64,000 nt of DNA from Tigriopus japonicus (GCA_010645155.1 CM021314.1:2234316-2298315); one strand, 5' to 3'. Positions 33,745-45,570 are shown, counted from the stretch's first letter. Program-made: numbers and translations. Notes: a model not told the origin generated them from the letters alone.

Positions 33745-36438
33745 TAAAGCGGCCGAAAATATTTAATTTTAAAAGCCAAATAAGTAGAGTAAGTAAGCCA
33801 AGAAGTAGAGTGATCCAGGAGGTTAAGACTAATCCAAAGGCGTTTTTCTCGTTTGCGAATACAAAGAGAAAAATGAAGCATCCTGTAGGACCTTTTGAGG
33901 TCGGCGGTAAAACCGTCAATGATAGTGAGGTTATGGCCAGTATGCTTGGAGATCAGTTCTCAAGTGTATTTTCAATTCCAAAAAGGGTAGTCAGAGCAGG
34001 CCATGACTGTAGCAATGTTTTTGATGAGACTGGCATTGATAGTCAGGATAATCGACTGGAGGATCTGGTAGTCACAGATCAAGATGCTTTTGAGGCCATC
34101 AAGAGCTTAAAGCTCTCGAGTTCTCCTGGACCTGATGGTGTGACATCTCAGTTTCTGATGAAATGTTCACAGATTCTTGCCCCTGTTTTCTCCTATTTGA
34201 TGCGTTGCATTTTAGATCAGGGCAAGTTTCCCTCCTCTCTAAAAGTAGCTCATGTCGTTCCAATTTTTAAGGGCGGAGATAAGTCACTCCCTAGTAATTA
34301 TAGGCCCATTTCTCTGACCTCCAGCGTTGCAAAGGTTTTTGAGAAGATTATGAAGTCCAAGCTTGTAGATTATTTGGAAGTCCATGATTTAATTCCTTCT
34401 GGACAGCATGGGTTTCGAGCTCATTTTAGTACAGTAACCCAATTGGTTGATCATATTGAGCAAATCATTGAAGGGCTCGAAAGTCATGAGTCAGTTGATG
34501 TAGTCTATCTTGACTTTGCCAAGGCCTTCGATAAGGTAGATCATGGTCTTTTGCTCGATCAACTCAAAGAGTTAGGGGTCCAGGGTAAGGTCCTGACTTG
34601 GATTGATAGTTTTATAAGCGAAAGGAAGCAAATAGTTAAAGTCGAAGGATCTTTTAGCGGCATGTATGATGTCAAGTCAGGTGTTCCGCAAGGTTCAATT
34701 TTAGGTCCGCTCTTGTTTATTCTCTTTATTGCTCCTCTCCAGAATTTTAGAACAAAAGCCAGTATTTCTTCATATGCTGATGACACAAAATTAGTTTGTG
34801 GAAGGAATGGGCAGGACTCGAAATGTTTAGTTGAGGACTTGGAGAAGGTCTACTCTTGGGTTGGCGAGAGTAACATGGCATTGAACGGGATGAAATTCCG
34901 CACAATGACGTATGGGGCGTCAAAATTAGATGTTCCTCTCAAAGACAATGGAGGTTGTGATATTGAGCAGGTATCGTCCATGAGAGATTTGGGAGTTGTC
35001 GTCCAAGATGATGGAAAGTTTGATGAGCATATCCAGTTGAAAGTGGGGAAGGCATTTCAAACATGCGGCTGGATCTATCGCACTTTCAAGTCCAGAGATA
35101 GTATTACGATGCTAACTCTGTACAAGTCGATTGTTCAACCGCATCTTGAATATGCCTCACCCATTTGGGCTCCAATGAGTTCGGCAGGTTTGCAAAAGGT
35201 CGAGCAGGTCCAAAGATGTTTTACTAGGAACATCACGGGAATGAGAGAGCTCTCGTATTGGGAGAGGCTCCAGAAGTTAGGGTTGTACAGTACTCAGAGA
35301 AGGTACGAAAGGTATCTGATACTGTATGTTTTTAAGAGCATTCATGGGCTCTGTCCTAACCCAGGATTTGAGATCAGTTGTAGCGATCGTAGAGGTTTTA
35401 CGTGCGCTCTGAGAGCACCTCCAAATCCTAAGGAATCAAGGCTAGTTCGAACAATGAAGTCCTCCTCTCTTCTTTATCGGGCTCCTTCATTGTTCAATTT
35501 GTTACCCATTAGTCTTCGTAGGGAATATGTTGGAGCTGATCCTCTAACAGCATTTAAGGCAGGATTGGACAAATTCTTAAATACTATTCCTGACCAACCC
35601 ACTATACAAGGGTTGTATAGATCTGCCAACAATAACTCATTGGTAGATCAAATTTCATATAAACATTAATTATTGAAAATATAATAATGATTAACTCTCT
35701 TTACAGGGAATCCCATTCCTTGTAGCGGTATTGAAAAATCCGCCCCCCCCCCAAAAAAAAAAAAAGAAATATTTAAATAATATTTAAGGAAAAACTATCA
35801 AAATATTTAAATTACAACCAAATATTTAAAAAATATTTAAATTTGTTAGGAGTTTGGAGCAATAAATTGGTATTTTTGAAAATTTTGATTAAAAAATCCA
35901 AATATTTGAATGGCAGAAATATTCGTAAACAAATCTTCAGTGCTAAAAAATCATACCGGGCAATGAAAATTGGTTATTCTTGGCAGTCCTTATTTATACC
36001 CTACATACATTTAGTTAATACATTTTACTGCCTAGGGTTTCGTTGAATATCCAAACTAGAGTTTCAGTATTTCTTTCCTGTTGGAGTTACGGTTTTCTAT
36101 TTAAGATTAAGATCTATTGTAATTTTGAGGCCAAGCAGATCATTTTTTTTATTTCCCACGCATATTTTCCATTTTAATTTGCCTATTCCAATCAAAAAAA
36201 GTCATAAAAGTTAAAAAATTGGAAGATTTTGACAATGCAGTTTTTGGAAAGGTCAGATTTTTTGTCAAAATTTCAAAAGATTTGCTGAAATTGTGGAGAT
36301 TCTTGGAATGTTTCAATGAAAAACGGGAATCTTCCTTTAATTTTAGAAGAAAAAGCCCAAATATTTAAAAACTGCTCAAAAACGCAAAATGTTTAAATTA
36401 AATATTTTTTATTTAATTAAATATTTTCGGTCGCTCTA
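33745..36438. mobile_element. hAT element inserted in LINE A, 2.7 kb
   Basis: Ends TAAAGCGGCCGAAAATATTT and inverted TAGAGCGACCGAAAATATTT, flanked by CTCATCAC at 33,737-33,744 and 36,439-36,446. Removing it rejoins LINE A's reverse transcriptase in frame (LQASSL / NLIKSF). AAATATTTAA-type motifs recur at 35,767-35,910 and 36,355-36,425, typical subterminal repeats. It has no transposase; LINE B fills most of it. Confidence 0.85.
33770..35757 (+). mobile_element. LINE B, 5'-truncated, intact RT frame
   Basis: An uninterrupted reverse transcriptase runs to a stop at 35,669: fingers (SSPGPDGVTSQFL, VVPIFKGGDKSLPSNYRPIS, QHGFRAHFST), palm (YLDFAKAFDKVDH, GVPQGSILGPLLF, SYADDTKL) and the thumb/C-terminal region (LEYASPIWAP, WERLQKLG). 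The 3' UTR ends in a C-run and A-tail (35,743-35,765). CR1/Jockey-like by motif spelling. Endonuclease and ORF1 are lost by 5' truncation, so it is not autonomous. The open frame starting at 33,537 fuses 69 LINE A codons and the hAT end to it by chance. Other copies: 3.8, 12.4, 17.4, 42.7 and 54.5 kb. Confidence 0.9.
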
Positions 36439-36446
36439 CTCATCAC

Positions 36447-36520
36447 TAAACCTTATCAAGTCATTCATGACAATCCGCTCTACAGTTGGCGACCGGAGAC
36501 ACCATTGTGTTCTATAAATA
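36447..36520 (+). pseudogene. LINE A continuation
   Basis: NLIKSFMTIRSTVGDR follows directly from the block before the hAT element, confirming a single interrupted reverse transcriptase. It is cut again at 36,521. Confidence 0.75.
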
Positions 36521-37065
36521 CTAGAGGGAGTGTAAGCCTAAAAATTTGTCTCCGGTCGCTAACTGTTGAGCGGACAAAAGTTCGGGAAAATTTGAAATGT
36601 GTGACCAGGCCAATGTCAACCATGCAATTGATGAATCAAATGTGGAATTGAGTAATGTTTTTGGGTCATTTTTTGTTTTTGCTAGTAGTCACTTTCTTGA
36701 AAGAACCGAAGACGTCATTAGGTGTTCATGCCTTGGATTTGAATACTTCAACTAGGAACGTTTTTGCCAATACATTGAATAAGTCACTAGTAGGAAGAAC
36801 ACAAATTTAAGCCTTTGGGTTATGTAAGGTTAATCCAATACATATGTGGACAAAAAATAACTTGTGGCTTCAAGATCAATTTCAAAAAAGTTGGTCTTGA
36901 TATGCATGTTTGGTCACACTAACTGTCCACTCAACAGTTGCGAGGGCGACATTTTCCTCATAAATTTTCTGCCCGGCTTGCCAAATCAGCCTGACTAAAG
37001 CTTGCACGCTATCTAGAAATAAATGATCTAAGGGAGACACATTTTTAGGCTTACACTCCCTCTAG
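36521..37065. mobile_element. TIR element, CTAGAGGGAG ends, TA duplication
   Basis: CTAGAGGGAGTGTAAGCCTA at the left is inverted at the right end, each next to TA (36,519-36,520 and 37,066-37,067). The TA suggests a Tc1/mariner-type MITE. A deleted relative is at 3,275. Confidence 0.7.
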
Positions 37066-37254
37066 TATTATTAAAACTCAATGTTACAAACCCTAAGTAA
37101 ATTCACAACAATAGAGAGGGTAACTCAACAGCTGACCTCCCTCTTTTTGAGCGTTTGGCGCGAGTAGCCTGAGACTGTACATCGAGTGAACTCATTTCTA
37201 TGACCGGAGAGTGTTTGCTTCAAACCCCGTCCGTGTGTGTCCGTGTGTGTGTCC

Positions 37255-37440
37255 GTGTCGGACACAAATCTTGATCCACACTGGATCATTCTCCATTCGG
37301 TTCCATGATCCTGCATCAATGCAAAACCGAGGCCTTGCAGACGGGATGCATCAGTCAACGATTTGATTGGTAGGACCGGATTGAAATGGGCCAACACTGG
37401 CGGTGACGAGAGAATTTGACGTGCCTCATCATCGCTCTGT
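37255..37440 (-). pseudogene. Gypsy LTR retrotransposon RNase H fragment
   Basis: Minus-strand translation DEARQILSSPPVLAHFNPVL, then LTDASRLQGLGFALMQ and MIQCGSRFVSDTD, is the RT/RNase H connection of Ty3/Gypsy Pol (the TDAS box contains the first catalytic Asp). It starts exactly where the inverted-repeat homology ends (37,433) and decays into a GTGTGTCC simple repeat at 37,230-37,260. Confidence 0.8.
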
Positions 37441-37899
37441 TAGGCAGTAGCATACGAACACAAGAGTCATGCAAAGAAACTTTTTTTGACACAGCACAAG
37501 CTTCGGAATCGCAAGTGGCTGAAGAGCACTTTTTTAGACGTCTTACTCCATGAAAGGATGCACTCTTTCTCATTGAAAACGTAAATATATATAAGGGCTT
37601 CAGCAAGGACCTATTTTCGGTTTTCTAGCATATCATTGTTTCATTGCTATAATTATAGATATAGTAATTGCATGAAAATATATCTTTTTTTCTTTCCATT
37701 CCTGGTGGCCCTAAACTAAAAGGTAAACTAGGATATAGTGAGTGAAGTGAAAACGGCAATCAAATCAAATGACCCACGAATTTTTTTTTCAGCTCTTTCA
37801 CGGATTTTTAACCGATACAAAGGAATGGATTCCCAGTAAGAAGTCATAAAGGTCATTTTTGTAAAATATTTGGTCCAGTGATGAATACCTTAGCTGCCC

Positions 37900-38680
37900 T
37901 AGAATATAGGGTTGGTCTGGGATCGTTTGTAGGGAACGATCCAAGTCACGTTTTAAACTGTATAGAGGTTCATTTAAACGTAGAATCGTCGGAGATATTC
38001 TGGAAGTACAAATTGGGTCCTCTGTTCAAAACAAAGGAGGCTTTTAAATTCTTTGACAGCTTGTTGCCGGAGGAGGTAGGAAGACACTTTGGGATGCAGT
38101 TTATACCTCTCCTCTCGATATAGGAGTGCTCAATTCCTGGGTTCGGACATAGGTCATCAAGACATTTGAAGACGTATAAGATTAGGTATACCTCGTCCCT
38201 TCGTTGAACACTGTGGAATTCAAGAGTTTCGAGCCTTCATTCCAGAAATACAACGAGTAAAGCTTCTCTGGACCTTTTCGATTTTATTTAGCCCTGCCGC
38301 AGTTATTGGGGCCCAAATGGGCGAGGCGTATTCCAGATGAGGCTGGACAAAAGATTAATAGCTCGTTTTCATAGTGAATGGATCTCTGGAACAAAAAGTG
38401 CGATAAATCCACCCACATGTTTGAAACGCTTTGGAAAGTTTGATTTTGTCATGTTCTTCAAATTTGCCAGTGTTCTCTATAACAACACCCAGATCTTTAA
38501 TCTTGAATTTACAGTATATATGGCGCACAGATTATTTTCGGATAAGCATTTCGAGTGTATCCAAAGTTTCCTTCTACTATCACAGTTTGGGTGCGGTTGG
38601 TCAAAAAGTTTTTAAACCAAGTATGAACAATGTCCCTTATTCCTAAGCAGTGGAGCAGTATATTGTGGTCCACCTTGTCA
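37900..38680 (-). pseudogene. LINE C reverse transcriptase relic, right arm
   Basis: Same relic as at 27.9-28.6 plus 30.08-30.2 kb, here without the MULE: the empty site CAATTTGTA is present once. The 5' end FDKVDHNILLHCLGIRDIVH is better preserved than in the left arm. Confidence 0.8.
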
Positions 38681-38819
38681 AACGTGGCCCACAATATACT
38701 GCTCCACTGCTTAGCACAGATCAAAATTGATCAAAAATGAACAAATGAATCAAATTGATTGATTTACAAAAATACATCCACTTTATTGAGTTCATTTAAT
38801 GACATTGCTCAAGACCTAA

Positions 38820-41475
38820 CTAACCACTGTGATCGGGCACCTTCCACTGCCAAAGCTTGGCGTCCTCGTACAGTTGTTGAAGGACATTGGGGACAACATT
38901 CATGGCCTCAAACTCGCGGTATTTTCCGTAGAGCTCCAAGGCGGTCACGGCGTCTTCAGTGGAATCGTGATTCCCACCTTGGATGACTTTGCCCAGGAAA
39001 TACCAGGCCAAGAATTGCAAGGACAGCATCCTCCGCTTGGGCAGGTGGAACAAATGGACTGTATCCACCACTTGATCCATGGGCACGACAATGTTGAGGG
39101 CCTCAAAGTCGTTCTTGAGCCCATGTCCCACGAAGATGCATCCTGCGTCCACCAAATATCGGATCTTCTTGTAGGTGGTCTTTAGCGTCGTCAGATATTT
39201 GGAGCTCGTCGATGGATCCAAGTCACCAGGGTAAATTCCAGAGTACCGAGTGACATAGTCGAAGATCTCTTCCTCGCAAGAGATGAAATCGTCCACAAAC
39301 GGTACTACAAAATTGAACAGGAAGATATTAGAAATTCTTCAAGATGATAACAACAACTATGCAACAATTCAATGTTTACCTCCAATCATTTTTCCCGAGC
39401 CTCGAATGCAGGTGACACGTGCCACGGCCCTTTGGGCAGCTTTGACAATCTGTTCCCGGCCAGATTCGTCCATGACCAAAACTTCCGGTTTCAATGTGAC
39501 CATTTCGGCATCAAGTCCCACCAGATCACCACGTTGAGGAACTTGATCCGCCTCCAATGGCCAAAAAGTCTCGGGAATGCCTTGGCCACGACTGGGATTA
39601 AAAATGTCGAAGTCCAAAAGGGGTTTTCTTGGAGCTTCGGTGATTTTGGTACCCACTCGTCGATAAATCATGGAAGTTGGTACTCTCCAAACCAGATTGT
39701 TCCCTGTAGCCTCGGAGATGCTGATGGGATCAATGCTGAAGTCATTGAACAAGTACCATTGACTGACCTTTAGATAGAAAAAAGAGGAGAGCAAAATTTA
39801 CAACCTATGAAAATGTGAGTTTATGAAACTAATGAGTACCTACCGGTGAACCAACCCTGGCATGATAAAAGCTGCCCACATTGACGACGGCCAACACATT
39901 CAAAGGAACCCCGGTTCCTGGATCCATAACAATGTAACATATGGAATGCCTGAAACAAGTTATTTTATTGCTCTGATTATTTGTAATATGCAGGAAAACT
40001 AAAACGACGCATAATTAACGTGTCTAATTTCCTATTTTCATTCCATCTAGCAATTTGATAGATCGACATTAGTCGATATACTTACAACTCATATTGAGCC
40101 ATCTCGAGCAACTCCTCCCTTTCTGCAGAAGACAACTCCGCGGCTCCTCCCTTTAGATCGCCGTTGGCCAATCGCTGAAGCATGATTCGCTCGGGGATCC
40201 ACGATTGGCCGTTCGCTGCTCCCTCTTCAGATTCGGTAGCCAATTGTGCGCTCTGCTCCCGCCAAAAGTCGAGGCCGTCGTCATCTTGACCCAATCCAGT
40301 ATTCACCGTGAGCGAGGAGGGCAAAAACTGGATCTGGCGTTTCTGATTGGCCATTTGAAAACTCCGACAACGGCCACACCAAGAAGGCTTTGATTGTGCA
40401 GCATTGAGCGAGGTGCACAAAATGTCCTCAAAGCTTACTTGGACCTTTGGTTTAGGGTAGGTCAGGGTGCACACATTATCATTGTCACTTTCAACACTAA
40501 TGCAACCCTGACAAATGGAGCATTTGGCCACTTGCACTCCTTGAATTCTGCTCTTTTGGGCAAGCGTAGCGTCCATCACTTCAAATTGTCCAAGCATGAA
40601 GCAATTCCACGCTTGAACCACGGCACTCATGTTCGCTCGCCCTTGGGATTCACTGTCACTAAACACCAATCCCAGAGCAATGGCCTCTGAATTCGTTCGC
40701 AGAGCGCGCAAGAAGTTGGCCGGTTGTCAAGGCAAACCTGTGCTCTGATCCATCATGTGGAACATGAAGGACAGTTCACACACCAAACACTTGTCCACAT
40801 TGCACGAATGGCAGAGCACGCACTGACGAATGTCTTCTTGAAAGTACAATGCCTGGATCATGGCATTGCAATAAGCATTGGGCAAGCAGCCTTGTAAACC
40901 ACAAAACCCGGTGCGGTTGAACTGATGATAGTCCGTGACGTCCATCCCCCACTTTCCAATCGTGATGGACAATTTTCTATATACGAAAGGAATTTTATCG
41001 ATTTTGCTCTCTTTACGACATTTTGGGACGTTTTCGATATGGAGGCTAAAAGTCGAACCAAGAGAAAACTTTTGTTATATTTTGATGATAAAAAAGTAGC
41101 TTAAGCCACAAACCTGATGTCATTTTCCGCACACTCTTCAGTACTTGAGTGCTCTTGATAGTCAGTCCATCCTTTGTATTCCAGAGACACAGGATCAAAG
41201 AGGCGATAGGACATGTGTTGAAGAATGTCCACAACTTTGGACTTAACTAGGGAATCTGAAAGTGAAAAAATTGAAAGTGTTCATTGCTTGCCATATCTTG
41301 AATTTTGGGGTTAACATGGCAAATGGAAAAAAAGTGAAATGCGTTCATTGAGTACCATATCTTTAATTTCGGGATAAACATGATGAGCCATTCAAGAAGC
41401 AAATAATTTACCGTTGGATCCTTGACTTTGGGGTTCAAATGGGGTGGCTTTCAAGTTAAAGGAAAAGCTCGCCAT
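38820..41475 (-). pseudogene. PAN2-like: PAN2-like deadenylase, copy 2 (WD40-less, one TGA)
   Basis: Exons, minus strand: 41,475-41,412; 41,255-41,114; 41,045-40,086; 39,949-39,844; 39,767-39,380; 39,304-38,820. The lengths equal copy 1 exon by exon (64, 142, 960, 106, 388, 485 nt). The same UCH-like and DEDD exonuclease motifs are intact, and the Trp215 that is TAG in copy 1 is TGG here. Instead codon 175, TGC (Cys) in copy 1, is TGA at 40,729-40,727, just after MDQSTGLP. A poly(A) signal lies at 38,787-38,782. The gene converges on copy 1. Taken alone this copy would stop inside the UCH-like domain; an internal start would give a UCH-tail plus exonuclease protein. Pseudogene is the simplest reading. 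Confidence 0.85.
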
Positions 41476-42114
41476 TTTGAAATGCAATCGTTTCCGGTTA
41501 ATGAAATAGTATCACTAGCAAAATTGAGACGTGTTGTCTTCGTCCAACTTCATAGAAGAATGATTTTGATTTCACGAACAGTTCCAATTACAAGCTCAAG
41601 CTCGCCGGTCAGCGCGCTCTTCTTCTTGTGTAGGCGCGAGTAACGACTGGTGAGCGGCCACTTGCCCAAGCGATCAACTATCAACTATCAACAAAGTTGG
41701 AGACTCGAGACTTGTTTCGAACCAGGAGTGCTGCCAGTTTTGACTCGGAAGTTTATTGATGCAAAAAGGGGCAGGTTTATTGAAGACCTAAACAGGGACC
41801 AATTTGGCAACACTCGAACAAGTTCGATTTCGAGTTTCTTCGATAGTTAAAAAATGGATTTCGAGTTGGCCGTTCAGCCATAATTTTTGGACAGATAAGG
41901 TCTCTTGCCCGTTGATAAGTTGACTTGTGGTCAGATTTTTGACCCTAAAGACCAAAATGGCAAAACTCTGCCAAAAATCCGACTCGAAACACGTCAGCAC
42001 CATAGATCTGCGAGGGTCCGCCCGTGGTCCTTTGCGTCCTCTCTCCACTGATTTGTTAATGTTTCGAGTTGGCAGCGCTGTCACTTTCGTATTCTCCTCT
42101 AAACTCTTCTGAAT

Positions 42115-42700
42115 GCTTTGAATGAATCAAATTTGTAAGCCAAATTATTGGCAATCTCACTATTGATTATTTTGGCCTTTGAATTCAAATTGGCCATCTA
42201 ATTTATGATGGATTATGATCTATTTTTATGGGAGGAGACGTGGTGTCATGGTTAGCGCAGTTTCCATTAGTGAGAGAGGTCCCAGGTTCGATTCTCCTCC
42301 CCGACCTTTCTCAAGGAAACTTTTAGACGTTAATCCACACCCACAGACGGAGAACCTTTCTGATACCGGACTTGAAATTGCCTATCGGAAATGATTTGGA
42401 CGATGTGATGGCTGGCTTCGCTGACCGGGCGAGGCTCAACCCTCCGACCCAGGCACCAACAATCCAAAGTAATTGATTGTACGGATCGTGGATTTACGGC
42501 TACTGCTTGCTCAACAATTGATGTAGGAATTAATCTTAAATGTTGAAATCAATACCTCATGCTTGTTTTCACGATTCTGTTCTACAATTAAAAGTAGCAG
42601 CCCCATCCGCCATTTACTTAGGTAAAATTTTTTCCTTTTGGGATCGTGCGTCTATGTCACGATTGATCGGCGAATCGCTCTCCGCAAAGAGGACAAAACT
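42115..42700 (-). repeat. Three-copy unit, copy 2, with zinc-finger exon relic and SINE
   Basis: Inverted copy of 24,360-24,690 and 63,608-64,000. The zinc-finger relic (CPLCG-type, here AACTCGT-flanked and shortened near 42,700) is present. The SINE at 42,234 is specific to this copy. Confidence 0.8.
42232..42475 (+). repeat. tRNA-derived SINE, copy 2
   Basis: Starts GGGAGGAGACGTGGTGTCAT, with A-box TGGTTAGCGCAG and B-box GGTTCGATTC, matching copy 1 at the window start. It ends near CAACAATCCAAAG. The 63.86-kb copy of the surrounding unit lacks it, showing the empty site between GTACAATCAATTA and GGCCAATTTG. Confidence 0.8.
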
Positions 42701-42702
42701 CG

Positions 42703-42785
42703 TATAGTTTCAATAATTAATGTTTATATGAAATTTGATCTACCAATGAGTTACTGTTGGCAGATCTATACAACCCTTGTATCGA
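42703..42785 (-). mobile_element. LINE B fragment (83 bp)
   Basis: Encodes the end of LINE B (LYRSANSNSLVDQISYKH) on the minus strand, without the 3' UTR. It sits at the join between the three-copy unit and the 42.8-44.6 kb repeat. Confidence 0.8.
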
Positions 42786-44563
42786 ATCAACTATGACGTC
42801 AAAAAATCTTTGAGCATTTGTTTCACACGCAAGATGGTTGATCAACCCTCGACTATGGAATTTTTGTAATCCTGGCCAACTTCTTATCGTCCCGCCTACT
42901 TTTCCACGGTCGATCGATTGTCTTCCCTTACTCATACCTTCAGTTTCGGTAAATAACTAAGTTTAGCGAATGTTTCATAATTGTTCACCTATTTTTTTTG
43001 TTGCATTCGGGTTCTATTCGGGGAGGGTAAAAAATCTGCCTTCTTTTTATTTGCTTCGAACATATTGTGTAATCAATGCCCTTCACAAGCGTCCCAGTTT
43101 CGATTACTCTGAAAAGCAAACTTTATCTTCATCTACTAAATACAATTTCACACCTCCAACTTTCGGCAAAACTTCGACTAGAGATTATCGACAGAAAACG
43201 GAAAAAATGTCGCTCAGATTTTGAATCAATTCCCTCGAGCAATCGATAGCTCTCGCCAAAGACACGCTAAGTGATTGATTGACTGAGGGAGGTTGAACTC
43301 TGCAGGAAGATTAAGTCTGCGTCCTCTTAACAATTCAATGGGCCAGGATATGAAACCAGAATAAAATTCGTAAACGTTTGTCGTTGATGATCCGTCTCAA
43401 TTATTCTAAATTTAAAAACGTTGGGGTCCTGATAGAAACAGATACAATCAACGGCGTTTAAATATTCCGTCCAAAAGTGGGTCATTCTAATACCACTCAC
43501 GAACCCAACAAAAGACTGATCTGTCCGATTCGCTTTGAAAACCCAATGGGCCATTTGATGTTTTCATCAATATCTTAAATTTCATTTGAATTTGGCGTAT
43601 TAATTTGTTTTCCTACCATGTGACAAACCAGGAATCCCTGGAAGGGTTCCTTTAATTTGTTAATATAATATAGGTTATCCTTGGACAAACAGATATAAAG
43701 CAAACTCTCGACTAGATTGCCACCTTGCATTCATATAAATTCAAATGAATAAAAAGGAATAAATAATCAACTACATTCTAGTATTGAAGGGGGCATTAGA
43801 CAGTTGTGAAACATGACAAAGACAATAGCATTACTTCAAAATTGATGACAGAATTTGCACACATATCTGCCTCATTTCGGGTGGATGATAAATTGAGCTC
43901 TCCAAATCAAGGCTAATTCACACCAACAGATGAATGCTAGAGCGGGAGAATTCAAGTAAAGATCAAGAAAATCAATCCCAATCAAAGATTGATTACAATT
44001 CCAAGTCATATTCCTGTAGAATCATTAGCCAATTGGTTTTCCCTCGGACAAGCAAGACAAATGATCCAAATTGGCAAAGAGAAACTTTGCCGATCCAGTA
44101 CAGTACATAATGCTCACTAGTTACCCACAAATTACCCACAATGCCCACAAATACGGGAATGCTTACCTCACCAGAACTGTTTCATTTGTTTTCCTCAAAT
44201 AGCGATCAGAATGAAGTGTGTTTGGGTCATTGAAAAAAGTTCAAAACGAAGAAGAGCTCAGGAAGTTTTAGAGCTCTAGTTATCAACAAGTGTGAAGCTT
44301 TGGTCTACGCAATGATGATATTACAAATAAGTGGAAACCACCTTGGTTTTGCAAACCTAGACCATTTCAATTAAATGACTTCTCCATTTCCCTGTGTTCT
44401 ACTATTGTAAGTTGCTACGTGGTAAATTTAGTTTTGGTGTGAGTAGTAGTGTTGCAAATAATTGAGGATTGCAAGCGTTCTAAGAAGTTGCCATTTTTAA
44501 TTGTCTCTTCAAACAAAGCGGTGCCTCCGAAAAAGTGAGAATGGCTTTGTTTGGGTCATTCAC
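42786..44563 (-). repeat. Second inverted repeat, left arm
   Basis: Inverted match to 62,916-62,040 and, beyond the mariner insertion, 60,195-59,316. The 75-codon frame at 43,554-43,327 (MAHWVFKANRTDQSFVGF...) is identical in the other arm. I cannot assign it to a family, and a relative at 7.9 kb has no matching open frame, so coding is doubtful. Confidence 0.85.
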
Positions 44564-45170
44564 AGAATCCCATGTCTTATCGCAAACCAGGTGGGAAAAA
44601 TGGTGACGGTTCGCATTCTCATTGGCAGCCTTTCCCCTCGGGCATTAAAATCTTTCAAACTATTCAACGAATGAAAACGTTTTGAATATTGCAGTTTTGC
44701 GAGCAAACGTTGTTGCCAGATATTGATAAGATCATCGTCTCAATCGGATTTATGTGCAATCTTATGAACAACCTTATCAAGGATTAAACGTTTTAGATAA
44801 TTCTTTGATTATTTGTGTTTTGCCAGAAGAAAAGGGAAAACTTCACAAGTTAGCCTTAAGGGCCAAAGGTCGAAGAATTTCCTTGAAAAATATTTTTCCC
44901 ACTTTGGGAATCGTCTTCTAAAGCCACTCATCAACACCTTCAATGGTTACAATCTTAGTGTCAGTTTCGCTGTAACACATAGGTAACTCTTCTTCAAATT
45001 GAGAATATAAAGGTAGATTTGAATTTTGCCAAAATAGGGGTGATATTTTTTTCAACGAATCTTTCTGTAAATAATCCACTATATTCGGATCTTTTTCCAA
45101 TGAGAGTGCGAACCGTCACCATTTTTCCCACCTGGGTTGCGATAAGACATGGGATTCTGTGAATTGGATC
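44564..45170. repeat. Foldback: ~75-bp arms at 44,565-44,640 and 45,095-45,168
   Basis: CACAGAATCCCATGTCTTATCGCAAACC...GGTGACGGTTCGCA is inverted in the right arm. It begins where the second inverted repeat ends. A 60-codon minus-strand frame between the arms is not recognised. Confidence 0.65.
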
Positions 45171-45205
45171 GTTAAATAAGCCGCTAATCCAAGGTGGATT
45201 ACACT

Positions 45206-45570
45206 TTAGAATCTTACACTTTCTTCAGACCCATACTCGTCTTCTTCATTTCGGAGACACGTTAAAACTTGGAGCAACATCGACTCGTCTAACCCGGCTT
45301 GACGCATGTTCGCAACCATGGTGGCTATTTCCTCCTCGGTTGGTCCCCTGTGCGACCGTTTCACCATTGGCTTTGGATTCCCAATCATCGAATCAATCGT
45401 TTCCCCTTTTGGGTAAAGCGATCGGCCTTTATCGGAGGGCTTATGCCACGCACATGCTCGATCAGTTTGCGTTTCATCTCGCTCTGAGTAAGCATAGAGG
45501 GCCACGGCTCCGGTCTGTTTGCACTGTCCCGTTAAGCCTGATCTGCAATTGCAAGGGAGTCTATCACATT
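45206..45570 (-). pseudogene. SWIM zinc-finger protein fragment
   Basis: Minus-strand frame LPCNCRSGLTGQCKQTGAVA followed by LYAYSERDETQTDRACAWHKP. CxC then C-K-(Q/H) is a SWIM finger of the type seen with YqaJ-like nucleases and MULE transposases in arthropod genomes; the usual CKH His is Gln here. It continues to a stop at 45,206. The upstream part is in another frame (45,714-45,532), suggesting a frameshift. Function unknown. Confidence 0.5.

Larger units (their letters stand above)
37433..42700 (-). repeat. Right arm of large inverted repeat carrying PAN2 copy 2
   Basis: Inverted counterpart of 24,385-31,216. Holds the uninterrupted LINE C junction near 38,010, the hairpin at 38,645-38,715, PAN2 copy 2, a ~60-bp intron tandem near 41,290-41,400, about 110 bp near 41,890-42,000 missing from the left arm, and a SINE at 42.2 kb. 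Confidence 0.9.

Noticed and set aside
42236..42310. Possible tRNA gene
   Set aside because: A and B boxes are present but T-stem bases do not pair, and a second copy shares a non-tRNA body; SINE.
24385..42700. Inverted repeat as a pure assembly artefact
   Set aside because: Arm-specific insertions with target duplications and base differences argue for real, older duplication, though mis-joined haplotypes cannot be excluded without reads.
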